A DNA stretch of 64,000 nt from the NCBI GenBank assembly GCA_011634665.1, contig WAEK01000014.1:62001-126000 (forward strand), written 5' to 3'. The stretch comes from Mortierella sp. BCC40632 (lineage: Eukaryota > Mortierellomycota > Mortierellomycetes > Mortierellales > Mortierellaceae). The first letter of the stretch is position 1, and each line of letters begins with the position of its first letter. Below are positions 24,492 to 36,903 of this stretch, one piece after another. The position numbers and the translations under genes were made by a program. The notes below the pieces were generated by a model. The model did not search any database. It was given only the letters and a program-made list of their open reading frames with translations, and had not been told where the DNA came from.

Positions 24492-27400
24492 TTATTCAAT
24501 CTGCGTATTGGATTGTGAAGAGAGTACAAAAAAGGTCTCTCTTCTGCCAGGTCCAATCATCCCCATGTTGTTCGGGTACATGCCCATGTCAGCTTTGTCA
24601 AAGGCTGTTTTGAGAACTGAAAGTATGTTCTCAGAGAATATACAATCAGCCAGTTTGAGCCCAGAGAGTGCTTGAAAGTCGATGGATGTCAGGAGTCGTT
24701 CCCAGGATCGGACTCCCAAGTCGATATTCCTCAGTTCGACATTCAACTTTTGATGGTGGACCTTTTTCAAAGAATTTTGAGGAAGGAACAAAATAAGAAG
24801 ATCGATCAGGTTCTCGATTTGCTTCCTTCTTTTGTAAGCCAACAAGGAGTTGCAAGGCTTGTCGGTATTTTGATAGTACTTGAAGTAGGCGAGATTTTGA
24901 AATGGCCATTCATTTCTCAACCCACTGTATCGGAACCAATCACGTAAGCCTGGTCCTTCACTTTCGATAGTAATCTTGGTCGGTGGGGCCTCCAAGATAC
25001 TCAGAAACCATCCCATAGTTTCAACGCTTTCAGTATATGTATCGTTACGGACGACGATTTCTTGAACAGACAGGCCTGGGAATAGCTCGATAAACATTGG
25101 TATGATGCCTGAACCTGTTTCGATAACACGGCTGTCATCGGAGAATTTCCAAATCATATCATCGCCTCGAACATCGACAGTGAGTTCGTCAATACGTCCA
25201 ACATCGACTCCAATTCTCCTGTTTTGAGTCCTATTCAGAGTCCCTGAGGTAATGTGGCCATGATTGTAGTTGATGGTGGCTATAAGGTGGCCTATATAAT
25301 TTTCCAGATTTATCGTTCTGAGTGGGTGGTGGAGTGGAATATTACGGGTCATCTCTCTTAGGAAGCCTGAGTATCTTCTCTTTTTGAGAACGTGGACATT
25401 CAGAGTCTCTAAATGTCGATTTTCCGAGAGAATACGATCCATTCCGTAGTCTAAAACAGTCTCTATATCGGCCACAAAGTGAACAAGATTCATTTTGGAC
25501 CATATATCCATGCTATGCCCCCATTTCTTGTAGTTGAAGATTTCGATTGACAAACGGTTTTCGAGGATTATGTCACCTGTAGAGTTTGGAGGACTCTCAG
25601 TTCTGGTAAGAGTAATCTCCATATCTTCATCACCCATATTAATTTTGATATGCTTGACTCTTGGTAGAGCATCAAACAGATCAAGAATATCATTGACTGT
25701 ACATTGACCACAGTGCTTGAGCTCAAGGGACTGGAGAGTAGAATAATTTCTCCCTTGTGGGAGTCGACTGATCCTTTTGAAGAAGCCTGGGAAATAGGTC
25801 AGTTTCAATGACTGGGTGCATCCATTTGTCATGATATCGATAAGCGGATCAAATTGTCGGCCCCTATTAAGTATATCCCTCGCTGATGTGCGATAGAAAC
25901 ATGCATTGAATTTAACATTGATGATGTTGCACACTCTGATTGTCGTCTCCAACAGTCGTAGGTCACCCATGGTAGGACTCCAATCTATCCAGATACGCAG
26001 GTCACTGACCCCTTGGATCCTCTGTAAGGTATCACAGAACCGCCGTAATTTTAAGCGCGAGTGAATTGAAATGATGACTGTTGACCTGCCCTGATCGTCA
26101 GAGCTGTAGGTGTGATGGATAATATCCAGTAGCTGCTTCTGTTCCACGTCTTTGAAGTTCTCACGGTAGTGATCCTGACATATCCATTTCACACGGCCTT
26201 CGTTTGTCAAAACTCGGCGGAGGTCTCCAAAGGTCTGAGACGAGTCTTTGTGGAGATATTCTTCCAGCCGTCGCACATTTGTTCGTTCAAGTGCCTCAAC
26301 ATCGATTAAATTGGACTGGCCTCCGTCTCCAGTAGTCACATCGGTTGGTTCGAGTCTGGACCGAAGGTTTGAGATGGCATCATCAATGAGGTCTCCAAGG
26401 TTCTCCTTGAAGTGTCGGACACTCTTTGAGGCGAGATCGACTTGTTCGGATATATCGGCTACTGCTAAGCTTGGGATTCCAGTAGCTACAGCAGATGTAC
26501 CATACTTGACCATCTGGAAGACATTCAGGATGTGAAGACCATACTCCTCGAGAAACTCGGTTGGTCGTTTGACATTGTAACCATCGTGTTTGGCAATGTG
26601 GATCTTGTGAGGAGTAAAGGGTGGTTCGTTTTTGGTGGGTAGACCACACTCGCATAGAAAGTAGAGTTTGAAGGGGACAGTGAATGGATCGAATGGGTTG
26701 GATGGATCGGATGGTACTCCGAAACGAGACTCCTTTGGGAGGATGATGAATAGTCGAGGGATGGCATGAGTGCCATATTCCCACCTCCGTTCGAAGATAC
26801 CCCGGTATCGGTCATGACTGTAAACCAATCGATCAGGGTGTTGATGTTGTGGCATTCCTATGACTTCTTCTTGCGGCTCGACAGGAAGATCTTGATTTGA
26901 ATCCAGTGCCTCCTGTTCGGTGTTGAGTTCACCTTGGAGAGTACTTCTGTTGACAGTTGCAGTTGAGAGACCCGGTTGTTGGTCGACTGTGATGTCGATG
27001 ATTCCGTTAGTTTGGTGTCTCTGACGATCTACATCACTCTGTAGACCTGAGCTGGTAGTCTCTTGTAAAGCACAGATGGTGTGCTGAGAGCTTGTAGGAG
27101 ATACAGTTGTTCCTGTGGTCAAATGCATTGATCCTAGCTCTGTGTTTAGTTGAATTGGATTCTGTTGGTGTGGTTCGATGACGGTGAGGTGTTCGACTTG
27201 GTGGGCGAGGTTACTGATGCGAAGTGCTTCGTTCGAGTCCTGGTCTGAGTCTTGATGTTGACAGTCCACAATCACCTCTAGTATCTCATCTGGGTGAGCG
27301 GCAATCCTTCTTGGAACAAGTCTATTCGAGGTAAGAGATTGTGTACAGTGGCTTCGTTTGTCAATGACCAATGTCGAGTCGATGGAATCTGTTGATATCA

Positions 27401-27687
27401 AAGTGTCATGTCTATCAAGAAACGCACATGCTCGAATGACTCGAATAGCTCGAATAACTCGAATGACTCGAATGGCTCAAACTGTCAGTTCCTTACTCTT
27501 CCATGTCACTGTCACATTCGAATCCAATAGGTATGTCGTTCTTGAGGACACATATGACTCCTGGGAACAGCTGAGCAATAACATCCCACGGGATGACATT
27601 TTTGTTGGAAGCTGGATCGAACTCTGGTTGTATGATGGCTTCACTCTGAGGGACATCACGACATCGAAACAACTGTACTTGAGCCAT
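24492..27687 (-). CDS. LRR-array protein, copy 1
   Basis: Two exons (27687-27497 and 27411-24492, intron with GTAAGG donor) give 1036 residues. Residues 1-64 start MAQVQLFRCRDVP and, with the stretch PRRIAAHPDEILEVIVDC in exon 2, resemble the opening module of large mortierellomycete proteins I recall. A Gln/Thr-rich linker follows. Residues about 265-420 carry PRLFIILPKE...KLYFLCECG...HIAKHDGYN...FLEEYGLHILNVFQM, a Cys/His-containing helical module, and then GRVKWICQDHYRENF, a second landmark of the family. The rest to about 1000 is degenerate leucine-rich repeats (LRLLETTIRVCNI, LQSLELKHCG, LETLNVHVLK). No signal peptide, membrane helix, kinase or NTPase is present, so it is probably cytosolic. 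The function is unknown. Recognition of protein or peptide ligands is an inference from the LRR architecture and array variability. Confidence 0.8.
27411..27497 (-). repeat. 9-bp minisatellite in the copy-1 intron (same in copies 2 and 3)
   Basis: The 85-bp intron (27412-27496) is largely made of about five tandem 9-mers of the type ATTCGAGTC. Copies 2 (32178-32262) and 3 (41202-41286) have the same length. The array in copy 4 is longer. Confidence 0.8.
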
Positions 27688-27709
27688 GAGCTGTCGATTT
27701 GAGTTGGCA

Positions 27710-27805
27710 GGTATAGAGGATGAGTAGAAGAAGGTATAGAGGATGAGTAGAAGAAGGTATAGAGGATGAGTAGAAGGAGGTGTAGAGGATGTATAGAAGG
27801 AGGTA
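27710..27805 (-). repeat. 23-bp minisatellite upstream of copy 1
   Basis: About four tandem 23-bp units (GGTATAGAGGATGAGTAGAA type) lie directly upstream of the start codon. The equivalent tract has about three units in copy 2 (32475-32550), five in copy 3 (41500-41620) and four in copy 4 (46310-46410). It lies in the 5' leader or core promoter, so copy number changes the distance between start codon and upstream sequence. Confidence 0.8.
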
Positions 27806-28080
27806 TACAGATATGAGGAGGACTACAAGAGGAGGAGGGGAGGAAATGAAAAGAAGGATTTGATTTTGGAAATTTTTGTCCACAAAAGTAGAGAACAAGG
27901 ATTCGGCTGTTGCCAGACTGAAGAGCGCAAAATTAAATAGGGTTTAATTTACGCCTACATGACACATCCTCTGGCGCCGGTGAGCCCTCGATCTAGAATT
28001 CCATTCAACTCTGTTCTTCGTATTCTGACGTAAAAGGATAGGGATTACCTAACTTAAAGTAAGTCATGCATCCCAAGACT

Positions 28081-29251
28081 ATATATTGTTTGCTTCGCTG
28101 TAGTTTCTGTGTCTTTGCAGTTCACTCGTAATGAGCAAGGCTCAAGGAGAGCAGGCCAGTGGGGTCTACGTCTGGGCAAAGATCAAATCAGCATAATCAC
28201 ATCCATTAGGGGGCACATACTAGGAAGAGACAGGTGTGAGGGAGAGGGCAGGATGACAAGTAACTCAAGAGAGAACCAAGAGACATGGAGTCGCTATTGA
28301 CTGACCGAACAAGAATTTAAGAAAATGGCCACAAAAAAAGCTTGTAGCACAGTCTTCAGGTCCACTTGACAAAATGCAATAGCATCTTGTCCTTGCATCT
28401 CGTCTTGAACTATCAGGCGACTTCCTAATGTTCTCTAGTCTTCACCAATGAACACGAGACATCCATTAGAGTGATGAGTGTAGACCTGAATGGCTCCTTC
28501 CCCCCTCATTCAAACAGATCTCCTTGAGTTCTCTCCAGCACCTTCACGACCTAATTGGATCTTGGAAACATTAGTCTGATACACCATATACAGTCCACTC
28601 TTTCCAATCCGAGCCGATCCTAGTAGACGCATCTCCACGATAGAGTACCGAGAAGTCCGACCAGAGCCATTGGATAATCGACAACATTATCAGGACACGA
28701 TGTCTTTTGGATAGAATGCATATTTGGTCTATTTTTTTTTTTTTTTTTTTTTTTTAGAAAATCACGAAACAATCCTCGAGGCTTGTGTAGCCATAAAATA
28801 CACTCTCAACTGTGTCCTCAATATATATTTTTTTTCCGCAATAGCTTTGGCCTTTTCACCGGAATCTACACGAGCCTCAAAAACAATATTCTTTACTCTT
28901 TCTTGAAATAGATGGCCCAGTCCCTAGAACAAAACTCTCACATGAACCATTGCAGAGACGAAACAAGAGAAAATATAGGTGTAGATCTGCAATATAAGAA
29001 GGATGGATCCCTTGAGACGAGTGTAAAAGTGGATCAAATGCTAAGAGACAGCTAAGAAGATGACTCGAGTCAAAGAAGAGATGAGAGAACCCTGCTCGAA
29101 TATCCAAAGATCGTCTATTGTCGCACTGCCTCGATTCACTATTCCTTTCGTTGCTTAGTCAATGATGGAGTGGACAGTCGAGAGGTATTTTCCATTCAAA
29201 ATTTATTCATTCTCGGATCCGTCCCTTCCTATCAGAATGTTGTCACGACTC
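28081..29251. repeat. array spacer 1, no supported gene
   Basis: Spacer between gene copy 1 and gene copy 2. It includes the empty DIRS target (the joined sequence at about 28071-28090), a poly(T) run near 28731-28755 and a conserved stretch that holds a 76-codon minus-strand frame (28877-29107). The same frame recurs in the other spacers, but this could simply reflect the recent duplication. Nothing recognisable is encoded. Confidence 0.7.
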
Positions 29252-32200
29252 TTATTCAATCTGCGTATTGGATTGTGAAAAGAGTACAAAAAAGGTCTCT
29301 CTTCTGCCAGGTCCAATCATCCCCATGTTGTTCGGGTACATGCCCATGTTAGCTTTGTCAAAGGCTGTTTTGAGAACTGAAAGTATGTTCTCAGAGAATA
29401 TACAATCAGCCAGTTTGAGCTCAGAGAGTGCTTGAAAGTCGATGGATGTCAGGAGTCGTTCCCAGGATCCGACTCCCAAGTCGATATTCCTCAGCTCGAC
29501 ATTCAACTTTTGATGGTGGATTTGTTTCGAGGACTTTTGAGGAAGGAGTACAATTAGAACATCGATCAGTAATTCGACGTGCCGCTTTTTATAGTAAACC
29601 AATGAGTGATTGATACGATCGGTCTTCTCTTCAAAGTACTTGAAGTAGGTGAGATTTTGAAATGGCCATTCATTTCTCAACCCACTGTGTCGGAACCAAT
29701 CACGTAAGCCTGGTCCTTCACTTTCGATAGTAATCTTGGTCGGTGGGGCCTCCAAGATACTCAGAAACCAACCCAAGCCATTAACGCTTTTAGTGAATGT
29801 TTCGTTATGGACGAATATTTCTTGAACAGACAGGCCTGGGAATAGCTCGATAAACATTGGTATGATGCCTGAACATATTTCGACAATATACCTGGTATTG
29901 GTGAAATTCCAAATGAAATTATAGTTTCGAATCTTGACAATGAATTTGCAGACCAATCCAGGTCTGATTTCTATACTCCTGCCCCGGTCCCTATGCAGAA
30001 CCCCCGAAGTAATATGACCATGATTGTAGTTGATGGTGGCTATAGTGTGGCGTTCATAATTTATCAGATTTATCGTTCCGAGTGGATGGTGAAGTTGTTG
30101 AAGACTACAGGTCACCTTTTTTAAGAAGCCTGGGTATCTTTTCCTTTTGAGAACGCGGATATCCAGAGTCTCTAAATGTCGATTTTCCGAGAGAATACGA
30201 TCCATTCCGTAGTCTAAAATAGCCTCTATATCGGACTCAAAGTGAAAAAGATTCATTTTGGACCATATATCCATGCTATGCCCCCATTTCTTGTAGTCGA
30301 CGATTAAGATTGATAGATGGTTCTCAAGGACTCTGTCACCTGTAGAGTTTGGAGGACTCTCAGTTCTGGTAAGAGTAATATCCATATCTCCACCACAACC
30401 CACAATAATCTTGATGAGCCTGACTCTTGGTAGAGCATCAAACAGATCAAGAATATCCTTGACTGTACATTGACCACAGTGCTTGAGCTCAAGGGACTGG
30501 AGAGTAAAATAATTTCTCCCTTGTGGGAGTCGACTGATCCTTTTGAAGAAGCCTGGGAAGGAGGTCAGGGTCAATGACTGGGTGCATCCATTTGTCATGA
30601 TATCGATAAGCGGATCAAATTGTCGGCCCCTGTTAAGTATATCCCTCGCTGATGTGCGATAGAAATATGCAACAAATTTAACATTGATGATGTTGCACAC
30701 TCTGATTGTCGTCTCCAACAGTCGTAGGTCATCCATGGTAAGACCCCAATCTATCCAGATACGCAGGCCACGAACTCCTTGGGCCCTCTGTAAGGTATCA
30801 CAGAACTGCTGGACTTGTGACCGCGATTCAAATTCAATAAAGATTTCTTGACTGTCCCGATCGAAAGAGCTGTAAGTGTTATTGATAATATCCAGTAGCT
30901 GCTTCTGTTCCACGTCTTTGAAGTTCTCACGGTAGTGATCCTGACATATCCATTTCACACGGCCTTCGTTTGTCAAAACTCGGCGGAGGTCTCCAAAAGT
31001 CGGAGACGAGTCTTTGTGAAGGTATGCTTCCAGCCGTCGCACATTTGTTTCTCCAAGTGCTTCAACATTGCTTAAATCAGACTGGCCTCCGTCTCCAGTA
31101 GTCACATCGGTTGGTTCGAGTCTGGATCGAAGGTTTGAGATGGCATCATCAATGAGGTCTCCAAGGTTCTCCTTGAAGTGTCGGACACTCTCTGAGGCGA
31201 GATCGACTTGTTCGGATATATCGGCTACTGCTAAGCTTGGGATTCCAGTAGCTACAGCAGATGTACCATACTTGATCATCTGGAAGACATTCAGGATGTG
31301 AAGACCATACTCCTCGAGAAACTCTTTTGGTTGTTTGACATTGTAACCATCGTGTTTGGCAATGTGGATCTTGTGAGGAGTAAAGGGTGGTTCGTTTTTG
31401 GTGGGTAGACCACACTCGCATAGAAAGTAGAGTTTGAAGGGGACAGTGAATGGATCGAATGGGTTGGATGGATCGGATGGTACTCCGAAACGAGACTCCT
31501 TTGGGAGGATGATGAATAGTCGAGGGATGGCATGAGTGCCATATTCCCACCTCCGTTCGAAGATACCCCGGTATCGGTCATGACTGTAAACCAATCGATC
31601 AGGGTGTTGATGTTGTGGCATTCCTATGACTTCTTCTTGCGGCTCGACAGGAAGATCTTGATTTGAATCCAGTGCCTCCTGTTTGGTGTTGAGTTCACCT
31701 TGGAGAGTACTTCTGTTGACAGTTGTAGTTGAGAGACCCGGTTGTTGGTCGACTGTGATGTCGATGATTCCGTTAGTTTGGTGTCTCTGACGATCTACAT
31801 CACTCTGTAGACCTGAGCTGGTAGTCTCTTGTAAAGCACAGATGGTGTGCTGAGAGCTTGTAGGAGATACAGTTGTTCCTGTGGTCAAATGCATTGATCC
31901 TAGCTCTGTGTTTAGTTGAATTGGATTCTGTTGGTGTGGTTCGATGACGGTGAGGTGTTCGACTTGGTGGGCGAGGTTACTGATGCGAAGTGCTTCGTTC
32001 GAGTCCTGGTCTGAGTCTTGATGTTGACAGTCCACAATCACCTCTAGTATCTCATCTGGGTGAGCGGCAATCCTTCTTGGAACAAGTCTATTCGAGGTAA
32101 GAGATTGTGTACAGTGGCTTCGTTTGTCAATGACCAATGTCGAGTCGATGGAATCTGTTGATATCAAAGTGTCATGTCTATCAAGGAACACACATGCTCG

Positions 32201-32453
32201 AATGACTCGAATAGCTCGAATAACTCGAATGACTCGAATGGCTCAAACTGTCAGTTCCTTACTCTTCCATGTCACTGCCACATTCGAATCCAATAGGTAT
32301 GTCGTTCTTGAGGACACATATGACTCCTGGGAACAGCTGAGCAATAACATCCCACGGGATGACATATCTGTTGGAAGTTGGATCGAACTCTGGTTGTATG
32401 ATGGCTTCACTCTGAGGGACATCACGACATCGAAACAACTGTACTTGAGCCAT
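29252..32453 (-). CDS. LRR-array protein, copy 2
   Basis: Exons 32453-32263 and 32177-29252 give 1038 residues. The first 420 residues are almost identical to copy 1 (small changes such as KQPKEF for KRPTEF). Differences are concentrated in patches of the LRR-like region: after GRVKWICQDHYRENF it has FDRDSQEIFIEFESRSQ where copies 1 and 3 have DDQGRSTVIISIHSRLK. Near residue 770 it carries GVLHRDRGRSIEIRPG in place of the GTLNRTQNRRIGVDVG type, and near 900 FEEKTDRINHSLVYYKK in place of YYQNTDKPCNSLLAYKR. The C-terminal 100 residues return to near identity. A 4.3-kb DIRS element sits 368 bp upstream of the start codon and could affect expression. Function is unknown, as for copy 1. Confidence 0.8.
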
Positions 32454-32820
32454 GAGCTGTCGATTTGAGTTGGCAGGTATAGAGGATGAGTAGAAGAAGG
32501 TATAGAGGATGAGTAGAAGAAGGTATAGAGGATGTATAGAAGGAGGTATACAGATATGAGGAGGACTACAAGAGGAGGAGGGGAGGAAATGAAAAGAAGG
32601 ATTTGATTTTGGAAATTTTTGTCCACAAAAGTAGAGAACAAGGATTCGGCTGTTGCCAGACTGAAGAGCGCAAAAATAAATAGGGTTTAATTTACGCCTA
32701 CATGACACATCCTCTGGCGCCGGTGAGCCCTCGATCTAGAATTCCATTCAACTCTGTTCTTCGTATTCTGACGTAAAAGGATAGGGATTACCTAACTTAA
32801 AGTAAGTCATGCATCCCAAG

Positions 32821-32991
32821 AGTATACAACGTATACTCGAGATGTTCCTAAAGGTGATACGGCCGTTGTTTATTGCCTACTGTAGCATGTTTAGTTTTTT
32901 TTTTTTTTTTTGCTAGACTATAAGTATATTTTTTTTTTTTTTTTTTTTTTTTTTATAAAGGTGTATCCAGTGTATTCTTGTCCTTTGGCCG
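32821..32991. repeat. DIRS left terminal repeat
   Basis: The left terminus starts AGTATACAACGTATACTCGA, followed by a part that is inverted and nearly identical in the right terminus (the stretch with GGCCGTTGTTTATTGCC, two poly(T) runs and GGTGTATCCAGTG). The outermost roughly 30 bp is not shared with the right terminus but is complementary to the internal region at 36733-36769. Confidence 0.9.
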
Positions 32992-33036
32992 TTTTTTTCT
33001 TGCTTGCTGGTGAATACCGCTTCTTACGTTCCCACT

Positions 33037-33866
33037 ATGGACTCTAGTTCCCCGCACCCCTCGACAATGACCTCCTCAGGCAAATCCTTCAACAACTACA
33101 ACGTTCAAACCCTCCCCCAACAAGACGACGCGATGAGCATCGACAAAGACGATACCGACACTTTCGCTCGTGACCGTCGCGAATGGGTCCCCTCCGACGC
33201 ATTCTTGGACGACTATTCTCCCCCACCCCTTCACGACGTTGAATGGATCCTCCCCCGCGAGGATAAGACCGCTATATGGGATGCTGCTCCCAAGAGACGT
33301 GGAACCACTTTTGATGCCCCTGACATACCTCCCCGTCCTATACCAAAAGCTCTCGAAGAAGAGTAAGCTTGCCGATAAAGATCTGGCAAAGATCGGCACT
33401 CGAGTATCTATGATCTCTCGCCCCCTGGACTACCTAGCTTCTAGAATATGGAAACTCCAAGACAAACTCGATGATGACTCGTACCAAGAGTTGCTTCTGC
33501 TGGCAACCATGACTAGAACCCTGATCAGTGACGCCACATCGCACATTATGCAGACCCGCCTGGAGGAAGCATACAGGACCTACTCTCCATCAGCCACAGT
33601 CCTTCTCAATCGCGACGACAAGCAGTCTGCTTTTGAGCGACGAAAAGCTCAAGGAAGATATGAAAGCCCTGAAGAAGTTCAAGGAGTTCTCATCTGACCG
33701 ACGACGACATGATAATAATAAGCAACATGGTCCCAAGCAGTTCAACCAACAATCCAATTTCAAGAGAGGATTCAATAACTTCAACAACCACAACAACAAC
33801 AACAACAATAACCGACCAAAAAACTCGAATGGCTCCGGCGGCCAGGAACGCCGGACAGATGCGTAA
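33037..33866 (+). pseudogene. DIRS Gag-like ORF, frameshifted
   Basis: An open frame starts MDSSSPHPSTMTSS at 33037 and stops at 33366. Its continuation (SKLADKDLAKIGTRVSMISR) is in another frame, and near 33640 the reading moves to a third frame that runs through KALKKFKEFSSDRRR and an Asn-rich, basic tail to 33866. At least two frameshifts therefore separate the parts. The Asn/basic C-terminus would suit nucleic-acid binding. The first shift lies at a GAGTAAGC string, so an intron or programmed shift is conceivable, but decay is simpler. Confidence 0.7.
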
Positions 33867-35813
33867 AAGGTATCGCCCTCCAGCCCGAAAAATCCGCCTT
33901 GGCGGGCCTGGGGAGGATCGCACGACAATTCCAAGCGTGGCAGGGACTGACGGACAGTTCCTGGGTCCTCGACATAGTTCGGGAGGGCTACAAACCAACC
34001 TTTTTCCGACCCACCTCCGACAACAACAACCTTCCGACGATCCCGAACCTTCACCTCCCTCCGAATCAGCTCTCATAGAATCGGAACTAACAAACCTTTT
34101 ACTCACGGACGCGATAGAGGAAGTAGACCCCCTCCAAGAGGGTTTTACCTCCGACATTTTTCTGGTCCCAAAGAAAAACGGGAAACTACGCCCCGTCATC
34201 GACTTACGGAAACTCAACCTACACATTCCCCGCCGGACTTTCAAGATGGAATCGCTGAACATCGTAGTGGCAGGAGTTCAACAAAACGACTTCATGACCA
34301 GCATCGACCTGAGCGACGCTTTCTTTCATATCAACATCCACCAAGAGAGTCGAAGATATCTCCAGTTTACTTGGAAAGACAAAAGTACCGATTCAAAGTT
34401 CTACCCTTCGGTCTAACCTCTTCGCCGATCGTCTTTTCAAAGGTCCTAAGACCTCTTCTAACGTGGGCCAGGAGCCAGGGCATACGGATGTACGGTTACT
34501 TAGACGATTTCATAATCCTCTCCCCGATCACAAGAGGAAGCGACTCGCAACACAACACTGATCCTCAACAAGATGGCACAGCTAGGCCTCAAGGTAAACC
34601 CGGAGAAGTCCTCGTTAGAACCCTCGCAGACGATGCAGCATCTTGGATATATCATCAACACCCGAACAATGGAGATCCGCCTACCGCGAGACAAGATCCG
34701 GAACGTGATCCGATCTGCACAACGCCTTCTAGACGCGGGCAAAGCGACAACCCGACAACTAGCGTCCCTAATCGGTCTCCCTACACTCCACAACATGCGC
34801 CATATTCCCCGCTCAACTCCGCACGCGTTCCCTACTTTTTCACGAAAATACAGAGCTTACGACAATCCAGGAATTGGGACCACCAAACTCTACTCTCGGA
34901 ACCTTCTCGGGAGGAACTCCGATGGTGGATAGACAACCTACTACGATGGAACGGGCGATCCTTCCTACCCTCGGACCCCTCGGAGACGATAACGACAGAT
35001 GCTTCCGACACGGGTTGGGGAGCTCATTACCGGGACCTTCAGTTCGGAGGCCACTGGCGCAACAGCGAAACCAACCTCCATATCAACCACAAGGAGCTAT
35101 TGGCAGTACACCTCACCCTCCAGTCTCTCCCCCCACTTGAAGGACGTCACCATCAGGATTCGATCGGACAACACCACAGCCATTGCATACATCAACCATA
35201 TGGGGGGACACGCTCTCAGACTCTCTCCAACATGGCTACGGAACTTTGGGACTGGGCTCTCACGAGACGAATAAAAATCGTAGCGGAACACATCCCCGGA
35301 CAAGACAACCAGATCGCAGACCGACAGTCTCGGATGTCTCCGGAGAAGCACCAGTGGAAATTACACAGGAGATGGTTCAACACCCTCGAGAACCGATGGG
35401 GACCCCACGACATCGACCTCTTTGCGGACCGAGTCAACCATCAGCTTCCCCATTACTACTCTTGGCGCCCGGACCCAACAGCAGTCGCAACAAACGCTCT
35501 TACGCAGAAATGGCGACAATGGAAAAACCCATATGCGAACCCACCGTGGGCTCTCATTCCGACCATCCTCCGAAAGCTAAGAAGAGAGCGTACAACCGTA
35601 ACACTAATCACACCGGACTGGCCATCTGCTCCATGGTACCCTACGATACTCAAAATGAGCTGCGACCATCCACTCAGCATTCCCCGATACGCGGCGATCC
35701 CCAGGTCATTGCAATCTCACCCACTCCGGAACCACAAATGGAATTTGACCGCGTGGCGCATCTCAGGTATCAGTTCCAAGAGTTGGGCATGGCATCAACG
35801 ACTCAAGATTTAA
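33840..35813 (+). pseudogene. DIRS reverse transcriptase / RNase H / methylase-like region, frameshifted
   Basis: Reverse transcriptase motifs are readable in order across shifting frames: FLVPKKNGKLRPVIDLRKLN, SIDLSDAFFHINI, VLPFGLTSSP and the catalytic YGYLDDFIIL. RNase H follows with TDASDTGWGAHY and, after another shift, NHKELLAVHL and RSDNTTAIAYINHMGG. Downstream, GPHDIDLFADR...NPYANPPWALI...LITPDWPSAPWYP matches the DIRS-specific segment that contains an NPPW string like the motif of N6-adenine methylases. Breaks occur near 34372, 34520, 34880 and 35270, among others. The order RT-RNase H-methylase-like is typical of DIRS elements and excludes LTR or LINE families. Confidence 0.85.
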
Positions 35814-36707
35814 TCATCAACCCGTCACTAAACACGAGTCGGAACAAGAATTACCAGTCAGCTCAGAAAGCTTGGGTCACCTGGGCACGTGCCAACAACA
35901 TCAACCCTTTTGACGCTCCAGAAATCGAAATTGCCAATTACCTCTCCAACCGCTCCATCCAAGGATCCGCAGCAAACTCGATCAAGCTCTACCTCTCTGC
36001 CATCAAGGAGTTGCAACCCAAGGCTAGATCAGCACAGGCCATCCTATCGAAGGTCATAGCTTCCGCTAAGTCTCAAGCCCCTCCAAGAGATTTAGCCTCC
36101 GAACCTCTAGACATATCTCCAGTCCTGAAAACACTATCGGAATGGGGTCCCAACGATACTCTGTCTGATTACAATTTACGGCGCAAACTTGTTTGGCTCT
36201 TGGCAATCACGACTTTTTCGATCCTCTGATCTACACCGAATAGACCCCTCCTCTTTGGTTATCTCCAAGAACACATTATTGGGAAAGATCAACGCACCTA
36301 AGGAACGCCGAGGCGGTAGACCGATCTTCAAACCTCTCAATGTTCACGCCCACAATGATCCTTTCCTATGTCCCGTCGCCTGCTTCATTGAATTCCAGAA
36401 GAGGGAGTACGCCAGAGGAGCACCACTCGATAAACGCGACTTCATGTTCACCATCTCGGACCCTCCATACACCAAGGCCTCAGAGCAAACGATCGCACGA
36501 TGGATCAAGACCCTGATGACTACTTCTGGCATCAAAGCAACTGCCCACACTACTCGATCTGCCGGTCCGTCCACTGCCCTCATGAGAGGTGCCTCTCTAG
36601 AGGACGTTATTACACGAGGCAACTGGGCCTCCCCAAATACTTTCGACGTGTTTTACAGAAGATACAGGATGTCAGCAACCAAATTTACAACAATGCTTCT
36701 CACATAA
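35789..36707 (+). pseudogene. DIRS tyrosine recombinase, frameshifted
   Basis: The N-terminal core-binding part (MASTTQDLIINPSL...RNKNYQSAQKAWVTWARANN) is open to a stop at 36229. The catalytic part continues in a second frame from about 36190 to 36707. Catalytic residues are visible: Arg in LFRSSDLHRID, the H-x-x-R of AHTTRSAG, and Tyr in FDVFYRRYR. One frameshift between the core-binding and catalytic parts inactivates this copy as it stands. Confidence 0.88.
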
Positions 36708-36732
36708 AGATTAGGGGCCTCTCTAGGATTAT

Positions 36733-36852
36733 CACCTTTAGGGAACATCTCGAGTATACGTTGTATACTCTAGGGATTGGACGAGCCTGCGATAGCAGGC
36801 GAAGTCTAATCACTGGTATATTAGTATACGAGAGAGATGAGAGTAAAGGTGA
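36733..36852. repeat. DIRS internal complementary region
   Basis: Bases 36733-36769 are the reverse complement of the left end (one base longer in a C run). Bases 36770-36852 are the reverse complement of the right end. The two meet exactly at 36769/36770, which reproduces the joined termini of a circular intermediate. In DIRS models this region templates restoration of both ends. Confidence 0.93.
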
Positions 36853-36903
36853 CCCTCCCCACCCGCTCCAAAAAAAAAAAAAAAAAAAAAGGCAAGCACC
36901 AAA

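Noticed and set aside
24410..24613. Plus-strand 60-67 codon frame conserved at the 3' end of the array genes
   Set aside because: Most of it is antisense to the end of the LRR coding sequence, so its conservation follows from the duplication.
28877..29107. 76-codon minus-strand frame recurring in the spacers
   Set aside because: Spacers are recent duplicates, so recurrence is not evidence of selection; no motif, no start context.
34371..35813. Reading the DIRS plus-strand 480-codon frame as an intact polyprotein
   Set aside because: Catalytic motifs are scattered over three frames; only parts of this frame are the true reading.
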